Shown: positions 18,170-26,558 of the stretch, in pieces
Position numbering within the stretch: the first letter of the stretch is position 1
Layout of the letters: each line of letters opens with the position of its first letter
NCBI RefSeq assembly: GCF_001571225.1
Contig: NZ_BCTJ01000031.1
Location: 1 to 44,030 of the forward strand
DNA from: Hydrogenophaga palleronii NBRC 102513
Lineage (GTDB): Bacteria > Pseudomonadota > Gammaproteobacteria > Burkholderiales > Burkholderiaceae_C
Direction: 5' to 3'
Length of the DNA stretch: 44,030 bases
Made by a program: the position numbers and the translations under genes
The notes under the pieces: model-generated
Databases searched by the model: none
What the model was told of the DNA's origin: nothing
The model's input: only the letters and a program-made list of their open reading frames with translations

Positions 18170-20902
18170 TCAGCGCTTGAGCAAGACCTTCAACACGTTC
18201 TGCAGCCGGCGCGCGGCGGCGGCGTCGAACGCCGAGCCCAGCACCGCGGCGGTGTCGTCGATCCAGGTGTCGGCCGGTGCGGCGGCGTGGCGGCGCGTCA
18301 GCAACTGCAGTTGCAGCATGCGGCGTTCGCTCAGGTGTTCGGCGGGCGTCGGCACCTCGGCCGCCATTTCCAGGCGCAGCAGGGTTTCGCCGGCCAGCGC
18401 GGCGGCCGGTTTCGACACCGCGGCCGACCATCCACTGCGGTTGCCCGCGCTCACGCGCGCACCAAGCGCTTGCGCGGTCGGCATCTGCTCGGCGTCGCGC
18501 TGCTCCCAGGCGCTCATGAGTTGCGTGAGCACCTCACCATGGGCCTGGGCCGCGAGCTTGCGCAAGCTGGTCTGGGCGGCTTCGATGGCCTGGCGCTGTG
18601 CGCGGAAAGCCGCATCACCCAGGCGCGGGCCGCGCGGTTCGCGCTCTTCCCGGCCCCAGGGGTTGGCACCCGGGCCACGGGCATCGCGGCCACCACGCGC
18701 GTCGGGCCGTCCGCCCGGGCCGTCGCGGCGGCCATCGGGGCGGCGCGCGTCCCGGCCGGCGGGTTCGGCCTTTTTCATGCCCGGTCGGTCGTCGCCGCGC
18801 ACGGCCACGATCTTCTTCGGTGGCGCGGCGGGCGCCGCGGGCTTGGCCGGTGCTTCGGCTTCGGCCATTGCCTCGCCGGTGGCGGCTTCATCGCTGCTGC
18901 CGGCTTCGGTGGTGGCGTCGGGCGGCGTGGCATCTGCCGCCGGTGCTTCTGCGGCCGGTGCTGGCGCCGCTGCGGGCGCAGGCGCGGCCGCCTGGCCGGC
19001 CAGGGCCAGCTCCAAGTCGTTCATGGCCGTGCGGATGCGCTGCGCGTCGCCGCTGGCGCTGGCCGCTTCGAGCGCACGCGAGGCGTCCAGCACGCGCTGG
19101 TCGTGTGCGTTCAATGCGCTGTTGGCCTTCTCGCGTTCCGTGCTCTTGCGTGCAAAGGCTTCGTCGATGGGCTGGCGGAAAGCCTCCCAGAGTTTTTGTT
19201 CGTGCTTGCGCTCCAGCGGCACCGCATGGGCCTCGGCCTGCCAGCGTTGCTGCAGCGCCTTGACGGCGTCGATGCGCAGCATGGGCGCAGCACCCAGCGC
19301 AGTGGCTTCTTCGATCAGGGCCTTGCGGCGCGCCGTGCTCTCGGCCTGGGCGACTTCGAGCGGGCCGTGCGCCTTGTGCATGGCGTCTTTCCAGACCGGC
19401 TGGATGTCGGCAAAGGCCTTTTCGCTCAGGTGGCCGGCTTCGCGCCAGCGCTCCGAGAAGGAATGCAGTTCACGCACCTGGGTTTTCCAGTCGGTGCTCT
19501 GGGCGTGGGCATCGGTCCAGGCCTTGAGTTCTTCGATGATGGCCACGCGCTGCGCCTTGTGCGCCTCGCTCTGCTGGCGCACCTGCACCAGCCAGGCCTC
19601 GACCACCTTGTGGGCCTCGGTACAGGCTTCGTCAAAACGCTTCCACAGCGCGTGGTTGGGCTGGCCGCCCTGGTCGGTGGTTTTCCACTGGTCGCGCAAC
19701 GCGCGCAGGGTTTCCTGCATCTTGCGGCCACCCAGGCGCTGGCCTTCGGGCGCCTGCAGCAGGGCCTCGGCCTTGGCCACGAGTTCTTCGCGCAGCTGGT
19801 CGGCGCGCCAGCGCTGCCAGCCTTCGAGTTCACCGGCCTGGCCGAGTGCGGCCTGGGCCCGTGCGTCGAGCGCGGCCGGGATCAGGCGGCCGTGGCTCTT
19901 GAGCAGGCCGCGCACGTCGGCCGCGGCCTTGGGCGTGGCCTTGCCGTGGCCTTCGGCCAGTTCGCGTTCGAGCACACCCAGGGCCTGTTCCAGATCGGCG
20001 GCAACGCGGGCGCGCCGCTCCTGCTGCGCCTGGCTGTCCTGCGCGGTTTTTTCTGCCGGGGCGGCCACGTCCTGGCCGCGGGCCACGCGCAGCTCGTCGG
20101 CCCACACCGGCACCGCGGGCAGCGGCGCCTGCGGGTTGGCTTCGGCGGCGACGGTCTGCGCCAGCGCGGCTTCAAAGGCTTCCCACACCAGCTGCAGTTG
20201 CTGGCGTGAGGCGTCGAGCATGGGCGGGAACTTCACGTCCACGCTGGGCCATTGCGGGTCTTGCGCCAGCGCACTGGCCTGCTGCTGCCACTGCGCCACG
20301 TCGCTACGCAGGGTCTCGGCGATCTGTTGCGCGTCGCGCCAGGGTTTGGTGGACAGCACTTCGATGCGCTGCGCCATCAGCACCGCGGCTTCGCGTTCGA
20401 CCTGCACCCGGTGTTGCAGGTCTTCGATGGCTTTCACGCGCTCGGCCAGCGCCTGGCGCAAGGTGGCCAGCGGTTCACGCGAGAGCGGTGCGCCAGCACG
20501 AGCGGCGTCGCGCTGCCAGGCCAGGGCGTCGGCCAGGTTCAGGCGCGATTGGTCGACCAGGGCCTGGGCCTTCTGCGCCCACTCCACCGACATCTGCTCC
20601 TGCGACTTCTGGCGCTTCACCTCGTCGAGTTTTTCCTTCAGGGGCTTGGCGGCGCCACGGTCGCGGTGCGAGAGCTCCTTGAAGACTTCGTTCATCTGCT
20701 CCAGCGCGGGCTCGGTGGCCAGCCACTCGCGGATGCGCGCGGCGCGCTCACCCGAAGTGGGTGCAGAGAACGCACCGCCGGTGACGGCGTCCAGGGGGTG
20801 GGCGGCATTGGAGCTGGCCGGTTTGGAGGGGGTGGGCGTGTTCACGGCAGATGGGGCAGCTTTGGACGAAGACGGGTCTTTGCGCAGGGAAAACAACGAC
20901 AT
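18170..20902 (-). CDS. DUF349 domain-containing protein
   Basis: A 910-residue, charged, mostly helical protein with several DUF349 repeats (e.g. about 230-560: WPSVDVKFPPMLDASRQQLQ, LWKRFDEACTEAHK, LWEAFRQPIDEAFARKSTE). Residues about 620-700 are Ala/Glu-rich. About 707-755 form an Arg/Gly/Asp-rich low-complexity patch (RRDGPGGRPDARGGRDARG) that looks like an unstructured nucleic-acid-binding tail. No signal peptide or transmembrane segment is seen, so it is cytoplasmic. DUF349 has no settled biochemical role. Start ATG 20902 (MSLFSLRKDPSSSKAAPS) is preferred to a 53-codon extension that crosses two hairpins. It lies downstream of the DUF748 gene in the same direction. Confidence 0.85.
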   Translation of the reverse strand: MSLFSLRKDPSSSKAAPSAVNTPTPSKPASSNAAHPLDAVTGGAFSAPTSGERAARIREWLATEPALEQMNEVFKELSHRDRGAAKPLKEKLDEVKRQKSQEQMSVEWAQKAQALVDQSRLNLADALAWQRDAARAGAPLSREPLATLRQALAERVKAIEDLQHRVQVEREAAVLMAQRIEVLSTKPWRDAQQIAETLRSDVAQWQQQASALAQDPQWPSVDVKFPPMLDASRQQLQLVWEAFEAALAQTVAAEANPQAPLPAVPVWADELRVARGQDVAAPAEKTAQDSQAQQERRARVAADLEQALGVLERELAEGHGKATPKAAADVRGLLKSHGRLIPAALDARAQAALGQAGELEGWQRWRADQLREELVAKAEALLQAPEGQRLGGRKMQETLRALRDQWKTTDQGGQPNHALWKRFDEACTEAHKVVEAWLVQVRQQSEAHKAQRVAIIEELKAWTDAHAQSTDWKTQVRELHSFSERWREAGHLSEKAFADIQPVWKDAMHKAHGPLEVAQAESTARRKALIEEATALGAAPMLRIDAVKALQQRWQAEAHAVPLERKHEQKLWEAFRQPIDEAFARKSTEREKANSALNAHDQRVLDASRALEAASASGDAQRIRTAMNDLELALAGQAAAPAPAAAPAPAAEAPAADATPPDATTEAGSSDEAATGEAMAEAEAPAKPAAPAAPPKKIVAVRGDDRPGMKKAEPAGRDARRPDGRRDGPGGRPDARGGRDARGPGANPWGREEREPRGPRLGDAAFRAQRQAIEAAQTSLRKLAAQAHGEVLTQLMSAWEQRDAEQMPTAQALGARVSAGNRSGWSAAVSKPAAALAGETLLRLEMAAEVPTPAEHLSERRMLQLQLLTRRHAAAPADTWIDDTAAVLGSAFDAAAARRLQNVLKVLLKR

Positions 20903-20946
20903 GAAAAAGAGGGCTTGATCGATTCGGGTGCCAGCGCCACGGCGGC

Positions 20947-21000
20947 GCGACAAAGGCGTATTGTCGCCGCAGTTGGCGGGCCGGCGCCGTGTGCCGGCCC
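20947..21000. promoter_or_regulatory. Two stem-loops between the DUF748 and DUF349 genes
   Basis: First: GCGACAA (20947-20953) pairs with TTGTCGC (20961-20967); on the minus strand it includes a -10-like GACAAT. Second: GGGCCGGC (20978-20985) pairs with GCCGGCCC (20993-21000), an 8-bp stem just after the DUF748 stop. Neither has a T tract on the minus strand. They could be an attenuator, an mRNA-end stabiliser or an operator for the DUF349 promoter. Confidence 0.4.
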
Positions 21001-21014
21001 ACAGTGGCCGCCGC

Positions 21015-24000
21015 TCAGCGCGGCGCCAGCTTGAGTTCGGCCTGCGGACGCCATTTCTCACCCGCGCTCGCGAGCAGGGGTGCGCCCAGGAACATGCGTT
21101 CTTCGGGCAGCTGCCGGCTCGCCAGATAGTCCTTCACCGCCACGCCACGCGCCACCGCCAGTTCGCGGATGGCATCGGCCGTGACCGGGATGGACGCCAG
21201 CAACAGCGCCTCCATCTCGGCCTGCGGAATGTCCTTGGCCAGCCCGACCAGGTTGCGCGGTTTGGGCATGTCGGCCCGCTTGTAGACCTCTTTCAGCAGC
21301 GCCGGGTACTCGGCCGGCGAGACGCTGAGCGTGTCGCTGATGGCCACACCTTCGCGCGACAGGGCGCGGCGCTTTTCCGCCAACACCCGCTCGTCGAGGC
21401 GGGCACGCTGGTAGCCGCTGCGCTCGATCTCCAGGTCGCTCTGGCCAACTACGGTGATCTGCAGCGCGGGCCGGTCTGCCAGCGCCTTGGCCACCGCGTC
21501 CAGCCGCTGGCGCGCCGCGTCGTCCAGGGTCTTGCTGCCCGGGCTGAAGGCGACCTGGCTCATTTCTTCACCCCCACCGGCGAAGGCGCTGGCGATCAGG
21601 GAGAACGGCGCCGTCACCGCCTTGCCGATCAAATTGAAGATGAGGCGCACGATGAGCGGGCCGACCTTGAACTGCGGGTCGTTGAGCGAACCGCTGACTG
21701 GCAGGTTGATGTCGATCACGCCGTTGCGGTCGGCCAGCAGAGCCACCGCCAGTTTCACCGGCAGGTTGGGCGCTTCGCTGCCGGCCACGCGGTCGCCGAA
21801 GCTGAGCTGGTTCAGGATCACCTGGTTGCTCGCGGTGAGCTGGCCATTGGGTTCTATCTTGTAGGTCACGTCCATGCTGAGCTTGCCGCGCTCGATGCCG
21901 TAGCCGGCGTACTTCACCGTGTAGGGTGAGAGCGGCGGCAACTCCAGGTCGCGCACGCGGCCCTGAATGTCGAGCGCCAGCGGCTGCGCCAGCGGGTTGA
22001 GCTTGCCGTCGATCTCCAGCGCCGCCGTGCCTTCGGCGCGGCCCCGCAGCGTGAGGTCGGCCAGTTGCGGCGCGCCACCCGGCGACACGCTGCTGAATGC
22101 GCTCAGGCTGCCGGTGAGCTCGCTCAGGTTGGCCGAGTAGTTGGGCTTGATGAAACGGTCGGAGAACAGCACCCGGCCATTGACCAGGCTGATCGGCCCG
22201 AAGCGGATGTCCGCCGCCGGCCCGGCCTGCGCCACCGCCGGTGCGGGAGGTGGTGCCGTGGCGCTGGCAGTTGCGGCCGGCGCGGGTGCGGCGCCCGCCT
22301 GCGGGGCAGCGGCGTCGTCGCCATCGTGCTTGATGAGGCCCTGCAGGTTGATCTGCCCCGACTCGTGGATGATGAGGCGCGCAAAGTAGTCGCTGAGCAC
22401 GGTCTCGTCCACCGACACGCGCGTGGCCTGCCCTGGCGCCAGGGCCAGTTGCAGGCCCCGCACCTGCAGCGACTTCCAGGCCAGCAACTCTTCGGCGGGC
22501 GACGCGGTGTTGGCGCGGAAATCGTCCAGCGCGGCATTGCCGGCCAGCGACAGCCGCAGGCCGGCGGATGGCAAGGCGGCATCCACGGTGCCGCGGAAGC
22601 TGGTGTCGGCGCGCAGCAGCTCCAGGTTCAGGCGGTCGCCGAAGTAAGGCTCCAGCGCGTGCACCGGCAAACGGTCAGCCTGCACCTTGAGCTTGGTGCG
22701 CAGGCCCTGGGCCTCGGGCAGGCGCAGCGTGCCGTCCAGCACCAGCCGGCCAGGCTCGGCGCGCTCGTTGCCCACCGCAGCCAAACGCAGTTGGGCCGAC
22801 ACCGGCATGTCGGGCTGGCTGGACGCCAGCGGCTGCAGGTTCTTGATCTGCAGCTGCATCTGGCTGAGCGCCAGCCGCACCGGTTGCGCAGGCAACTGGT
22901 CGTCCAGCGTGGCGCTGCCGCCGGTGAGCTGCACGTCGGTCAGGGTGACTTGCCAGGGCGATGGCACAGCGCTGCTGCTGGGATCCTTGGCAGTCTTCAG
23001 CCAGCGCTCCACCATCCAGCGACCGTCCTTGTCGCGCTCGACGCGCACCTGCGGGCGGTTCAGCACCAGCTTGCCGACCACGGCGGTACTGGCCGTCAGG
23101 TCCAGTTTCGCGTCCTGCACCTGCAGGCTGGCCCAACTGGCCAAGGGCTGGCGCGCCGGGCCGAGGCGCAGCTCGTTCAGGTCGATCTGTTTGGCCGTCA
23201 ACGCCAGGGCCATCGCCTGCCCGTCCCGGGCGGCCCGCCAGTCCAGTTGCAGATCGGCCGCGAGGCGCCCGTCGAGCGGCGGCACCAGGGCCTGCGCAAC
23301 ATAGGGCGCCAGTGGCGCCAGCGGCAGCTCGCCCAAGGTGACCTGTGCGCTCGCTTCGGTGTCGGTGGCCGTGCCCTGGGCTGACAAGGGCGTCTGTCCG
23401 AGCTGCGCCGACAGCTCGAACGGCATCGGCGCCTGCACCGGCCAGCTCAGCGCCTGGGCTTGCACCCGCAGATTGTCCAGCGACAAGGCGGCGGCGGGCT
23501 GCACGGCGGCATCGCGCCAGCGCACGCTGCCACCATCAATGTCCAGGCGCGCCACGCTCACGTTCCAGCCCGGGGCCGCGGCGGTAGAGGCTGTTTCGGG
23601 GGGCGTCGCCGGGGTTGACGCAGGCGAAGCAGCCGCCGCCCAGGCCTGGGCCACTCGTTGCAGGTTGAGTCGCCCCCCGGCCTCGCGCGACAAAGACACA
23701 CTCGGTGCCTTCAGTTCAATGGCGGCCAGGTCCACCCGGCCCGCCAGCGGTTCCACCCGGTTCAGGGTGACGCCCAGGCGCTCCCATGCCAGCAACTCGG
23801 CGGTTTCCGACGGTCCCACGCGCTCGACCACGCGCAGGCCCGACACCGCGGCGCTGCCCGAAAGCGAGAGCCGGGGCGTGTCCGCCTGCTCGAAGTCCAG
23901 CTTGAGGGCGGTGTGCAGCACACCCGCTTCCAGCTTGATCGGCCAGGCCGCCGGCCAGTACGGCAGGTATGGCGCCAGATCCAGCTCGGGCACCTCCACG

Positions 24001-24680
24001 CTGGCATCGGTGTTGCGGGTCTGGGCAAAGGGTGTGGTGCTGGCGCTCGAATCAAACGCGCTGCCATTCAGCACAAAGGCCACCCGAGGCTGGGTCACGA
24101 TGTCGCGACGAGACGGCAGGTTGCTCAGGAACGGCACGCCGATCTCCAGCCCCTGGAGCTGATGGGTGGCATCCACGCTGTCGTCGACAAACGTGATCTC
24201 GCCGCCCGACAGACTGATGTTGAACAGCGCAAACTGCGCCGGGTCGGAGGGGGGCTCGTTGTCCTTCGGTTGCAGGCGCTGCAGCACGTCGTCGATGTCA
24301 TAGCGCCCCTCGGCCAGATGGCGCAGTTGCAGCCGCGGGTGCTCCAGCACCAGGGCATCCACCACCGGCGCCAGCCTGAACACCGACTGCAGTTCGGCGT
24401 CCGCATACAGGCGGGCCAGCGAAAACTGCTCCCCCTCGCCGTCTGCCGTGGCCACCCGCAGCCCCTCCACCGTCAGCTCGAGCGACCAGGGCCGGAAGTC
24501 CACCCGCTCCACCGTGACCTTGCGGCCCAGCGCGGCCGAGGCCTGCTTCTCCAGTTGCCACTTGAGCAGGGGTGGTACCGCAAGCCAGCTCAGTCCCCAC
24601 AACAGCAACAGCGCCAACACGGCCCACAACAGGCGACGCGCCCAGCGGTTTTGACTCAAGGAAACAAAAATGGTGTTCAT
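21015..24680 (-). CDS. DUF748 (AsmA-like) envelope protein
   Basis: A 1221-residue protein anchored by one N-terminal transmembrane helix (RLLWAVLALLLLWGLSWLAVPPLL). A long, beta-rich AsmA/DUF748 region follows, with repeated short blocks such as LDNLRVQAQALSWPVQAP and LNLQRVAQAWA. An Ala/Pro linker lies at about 800-830. The C-terminal part (~1040-1190) has an OmpA-like look (VAFSPGSKTLDDAARQRLDAVAKAL). AsmA-like proteins span the periplasm and are linked to phospholipid transport to the outer membrane; this role is inferred. Start ATG 24680 (MNTIFVSLSQ) is preferred to a 46-codon extension that runs into the sRNA terminator. Confidence 0.88.
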   Translation of the reverse strand: MNTIFVSLSQNRWARRLLWAVLALLLLWGLSWLAVPPLLKWQLEKQASAALGRKVTVERVDFRPWSLELTVEGLRVATADGEGEQFSLARLYADAELQSVFRLAPVVDALVLEHPRLQLRHLAEGRYDIDDVLQRLQPKDNEPPSDPAQFALFNISLSGGEITFVDDSVDATHQLQGLEIGVPFLSNLPSRRDIVTQPRVAFVLNGSAFDSSASTTPFAQTRNTDASVEVPELDLAPYLPYWPAAWPIKLEAGVLHTALKLDFEQADTPRLSLSGSAAVSGLRVVERVGPSETAELLAWERLGVTLNRVEPLAGRVDLAAIELKAPSVSLSREAGGRLNLQRVAQAWAAAASPASTPATPPETASTAAAPGWNVSVARLDIDGGSVRWRDAAVQPAAALSLDNLRVQAQALSWPVQAPMPFELSAQLGQTPLSAQGTATDTEASAQVTLGELPLAPLAPYVAQALVPPLDGRLAADLQLDWRAARDGQAMALALTAKQIDLNELRLGPARQPLASWASLQVQDAKLDLTASTAVVGKLVLNRPQVRVERDKDGRWMVERWLKTAKDPSSSAVPSPWQVTLTDVQLTGGSATLDDQLPAQPVRLALSQMQLQIKNLQPLASSQPDMPVSAQLRLAAVGNERAEPGRLVLDGTLRLPEAQGLRTKLKVQADRLPVHALEPYFGDRLNLELLRADTSFRGTVDAALPSAGLRLSLAGNAALDDFRANTASPAEELLAWKSLQVRGLQLALAPGQATRVSVDETVLSDYFARLIIHESGQINLQGLIKHDGDDAAAPQAGAAPAPAATASATAPPPAPAVAQAGPAADIRFGPISLVNGRVLFSDRFIKPNYSANLSELTGSLSAFSSVSPGGAPQLADLTLRGRAEGTAALEIDGKLNPLAQPLALDIQGRVRDLELPPLSPYTVKYAGYGIERGKLSMDVTYKIEPNGQLTASNQVILNQLSFGDRVAGSEAPNLPVKLAVALLADRNGVIDINLPVSGSLNDPQFKVGPLIVRLIFNLIGKAVTAPFSLIASAFAGGGEEMSQVAFSPGSKTLDDAARQRLDAVAKALADRPALQITVVGQSDLEIERSGYQRARLDERVLAEKRRALSREGVAISDTLSVSPAEYPALLKEVYKRADMPKPRNLVGLAKDIPQAEMEALLLASIPVTADAIRELAVARGVAVKDYLASRQLPEERMFLGAPLLASAGEKWRPQAELKLAPR

Positions 24681-24791
24681 CGTGCAGAGGTTGGCCGGCG
24701 CATTCCCACGAGTGTCGTCGAACCCAGGAAACACCACCTCGCGAGTGCCATGGCGAGTCCTGCATATATATAAGGACATCACACCCAGGCC

Positions 24792-24832
24792 CCAGAAACA
24801 AGAAACCCCGACAAGCACAGCTTGCCGGGGTT
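24792..24832 (-). terminator. Intrinsic terminator of the candidate sRNA
   Basis: Stem AACCCCG-x-CAAG pairs with CTTG-x-CGGGGTT (24804-24815 with 24821-24832) around a 5-nt loop, with one internal mismatch. On the minus strand TTTCTTGTTTCT follows (24792-24803), while the plus strand has no T tract. This fixes the direction. Confidence 0.8.
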
Positions 24833-24972
24833 GACGGCGGGCTAAATGCTCGTGCCGTCGGTTTTGGCGGAGGGAGTTGGATGTCTCTCCAGCCTGGAAG
24901 CAAGAGATTGCTCCCGTTGGGACTGGCGTACGGTTCGCCGCGGTGCCAGTTTTTGTCTGTTTTCAAACAGAC
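24792..24972 (-). ncRNA. Candidate structured small RNA, about 180 nt
   Basis: On the minus strand a chain of stem-loops leads into an intrinsic terminator. GTCTGTTT pairs with AAACAGAC (24955-24972). ACTGGC pairs with GCCAGT (24922-24927 with 24945-24950) and encloses CGG/CCG. An 8-bp stem spans 24896-24903 with 24908-24915; its third pair is a G-U wobble only on the minus strand. GACGGC pairs with GCCGTC (24833-24838 with 24854-24859). The predicted start, about 7 nt after the -10 element, falls at the first stem. It does not resemble 6S, tmRNA, 4.5S or RNase P RNA as I know them. No open frame in it looks coding. Existence is inference from structure. Confidence 0.55.
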
Positions 24973-24978
24973 GACTGC

Positions 24979-25007
24979 AGGTTACCCCGACCACCTCGCA
25001 GCGGCAA
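24979..25007 (-). promoter_or_regulatory. Possible promoter of the candidate sRNA
   Basis: On the minus strand TTGCCG (25002-25007) and TAACCT (24979-24984) are separated by exactly 17 nt. The hexamers are only fair matches to sigma70 consensus. Confidence 0.4.
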
Positions 25008-25243
25008 GACGAGGCCATCCGTATTTCCATGCAGATTTTCAATCGCAAGGTAAACCGCCATTTGGCGAGCCCGCAAACGCATTTTGGAGTGTGAAAGGCG
25101 CCTGCCAGCCGACAAACGGCACTTCAAACCGGCACAGCGCGCGAGCCCAGTCCACACGGGGAGGCACGCTAGCAATCCCGGTCCATTTACTTTCATTCAC
25201 ATTTTTATAGATTAAAAAGTAGTTTCAAATCAATATCTAAACA

Positions 25244-25272
25244 TTGACTTGATATTAATAACTACATAGGAT
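25244..25272 (+). promoter_or_regulatory. Sigma70 promoter of the lytic transglycosylase gene
   Basis: TTGACT (25244-25249) and TAGGAT (25267-25272) are separated by 17 nt, within a strongly AT-rich block (25196-25268) unusual for this window. The predicted leader is about 130 nt. Confidence 0.65.
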
Positions 25273-25411
25273 GCGCCAGCTTTGCCCAACCGGGCATCCA
25301 GACTACCGCCGAAACGGCCAATGCGACCGCCTGCACCCGGCAGGCCGCCAACGGCAACCAATCCAGCCGACCCGGCCCACAAGCCAGGTCAGCGCAGAAA
25401 GGATCGACTTC

Positions 25412-26308
25412 ATGACCGAGAACAACTCCCGGCCACACCAGAGCACCTCAGGTGCCGTGGCATCCCTCAAGGCCGCCGTGCGCGACACCTACCAGGGCTT
25501 TTTCGACATCACGCACAACGGCCTTGCCCTGCTGGGCACGCTGCTGGCCGTGGCCCTGATCACCCTGAGCGCGCGCGCCGACCTGCGCGCCGACGCCGAA
25601 GGCCAGCTCCTGGGTTGGCTGCTGCAGCGGCAGGAAGCCGCTACCGCGGACGATGTCTACGCCGCCGAGCCCACCGCCATCGACCGCGTCACCGCGGCGC
25701 AGCCGAGCAATCTGCCGAAGCAGCAAGCCAACGTGACGTTCTGGCTCAGCAACAAGTACCGCGTGGCACCCGAGCCCTTGAGCGTGCTGGTGGCTGAGGC
25801 CTTTGCCGTGGGCGAGCGGGCCAAGCTAGACCCGACCCTGATCCTGGCCGTGATGGCCGTCGAGTCGCGCTTCAACCCGTTCGCGCAGAGCCCCGTCGGC
25901 GCGCAAGGCCTGATGCAGGTTCTCACGCGTGTGCACACCGACAAGTACAACGACTTCGGCGGCCAGCTCGCTGCCTTCGACCCCGTGTCCAACCTGCGCG
26001 TCGGTGCACGCGTCCTGCAGGACGCCGTCAAGCGCGCCGGCTCGGTGGAAGGCGGCCTTCGCCTCTACGTTGGCGCCGTGACCTCCGACGGAAGCTGGTA
26101 CATCAACCGCGTGATGGCCGAACACCTGCGCATCCAGAGCGTGGCGCTGGGCAAGCCGATGCAGCGCTATGTGCCGCAACCACGTGCGACGCAAGTCGTT
26201 GCGCCGGCTGACGCTGCCCCTGCTGCACGTCCAGCGGCACCGACCGGCCACGACGCGGAAGCGGAAGCCGCTGCCAAACAGGCCGGCGAGCCCGTCACCC
26301 AATCCTGA
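25412..26308 (+). CDS. Lytic transglycosylase (SLT domain), membrane-anchored
   Basis: Cleaves the glycan strands of peptidoglycan to leave 1,6-anhydro ends. The 298-residue protein has a hydrophobic anchor at about 37-55 (GLALLGTLLAVALITLSA). Its SLT domain (~125-255) has catalytic E151 in LAVMAVESRFNPFAQS, followed by VGAQGLMQVLTRVHTDKY and NLRVGARVLQD. The C-terminus is an Ala/Pro-rich tail. Start ATG 25412 has AAAGGA 8 nt upstream; a longer frame would begin inside the promoter's -10 element at 25271. The MltC/MltE/Slt70 subfamily is not resolvable by eye. It has its own promoter and appears monocistronic. Confidence 0.9.
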   Translation: MTENNSRPHQSTSGAVASLKAAVRDTYQGFFDITHNGLALLGTLLAVALITLSARADLRADAEGQLLGWLLQRQEAATADDVYAAEPTAIDRVTAAQPSNLPKQQANVTFWLSNKYRVAPEPLSVLVAEAFAVGERAKLDPTLILAVMAVESRFNPFAQSPVGAQGLMQVLTRVHTDKYNDFGGQLAAFDPVSNLRVGARVLQDAVKRAGSVEGGLRLYVGAVTSDGSWYINRVMAEHLRIQSVALGKPMQRYVPQPRATQVVAPADAAPAARPAAPTGHDAEAEAAAKQAGEPVTQS

Positions 26309-26350
26309 ATCCGGCACATCCGGGATCTTCCGCGGCTCGGCTAAACTAGC

Positions 26351-26520
26351 CGGGTACGCAACTGGCGATAGGCGCGCGCCTCCGATGTCTTCTGTCGGAG
26401 AAAGCCGCTGACGTGGACCCCCTGCCGATCTGTGATCGGGAACACACAGGGACAACCACTGGGAAGCGTGCCACCCGGGCTGAAACGGCCAGGGTGTTCA
26501 GCCGTTCGCCTGGGCAGCCC
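26351..26520 (+). ncRNA. ZTP (pfl) riboswitch in the glyA leader
   Basis: The leader shows the two conserved blocks of the pfl/ZTP motif in order. An upstream ACTGGCGA (26361-26368) is followed by variable stems, and near the 3' end comes CCGTTCGCCTGGGCA (26502-26516), whose CGCCTGGGCA is the motif's signature. ZTP riboswitches sense the purine intermediate ZMP/ZTP, which builds up when 10-formyl-tetrahydrofolate is short, and turn on one-carbon genes. GlyA is a classic target. The glyA start is 38 nt further on with AAGGA before it. I saw no clear terminator, so control of translation is likely. Confidence 0.85.
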
Positions 26521-26558
26521 TTGTCACCGCGCAAGGTTTCACGTCTTGAAGGACTGCC

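Larger units (their letters stand above)
24681..25411. other. 731-nt region without a protein gene
   Basis: Left to right it holds an AT-rich spot (24764-24772, TATATATA) that may be the DUF748 promoter on the minus strand, a candidate small RNA and its promoter (24792-25007), a GC-rich stretch with no signal I can name (25008-25195), and an AT-rich upstream region with a sigma70 promoter for the transglycosylase (25244-25272). Short open frames here lack coding character. Confidence 0.6.

Noticed and set aside
17862..20918. Plus-strand open frame of 1018 codons
   Set aside because: It is the antisense shadow of the DUF349 gene. Its translation is Ala/Arg/Ser-rich low-complexity sequence without domains, whereas the minus-strand frame has recognisable DUF349 repeats.
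24842..25196. Small open frames (60-80 codons) in the non-coding gap
   Set aside because: No ribosome-binding sites, no coding character, and they disagree with the stem-loop pattern and terminator.
25271..25411. N-terminal extension of the lytic transglycosylase
   Set aside because: It would start inside the -10 hexamer, while AAAGGA stands correctly before ATG 25412.
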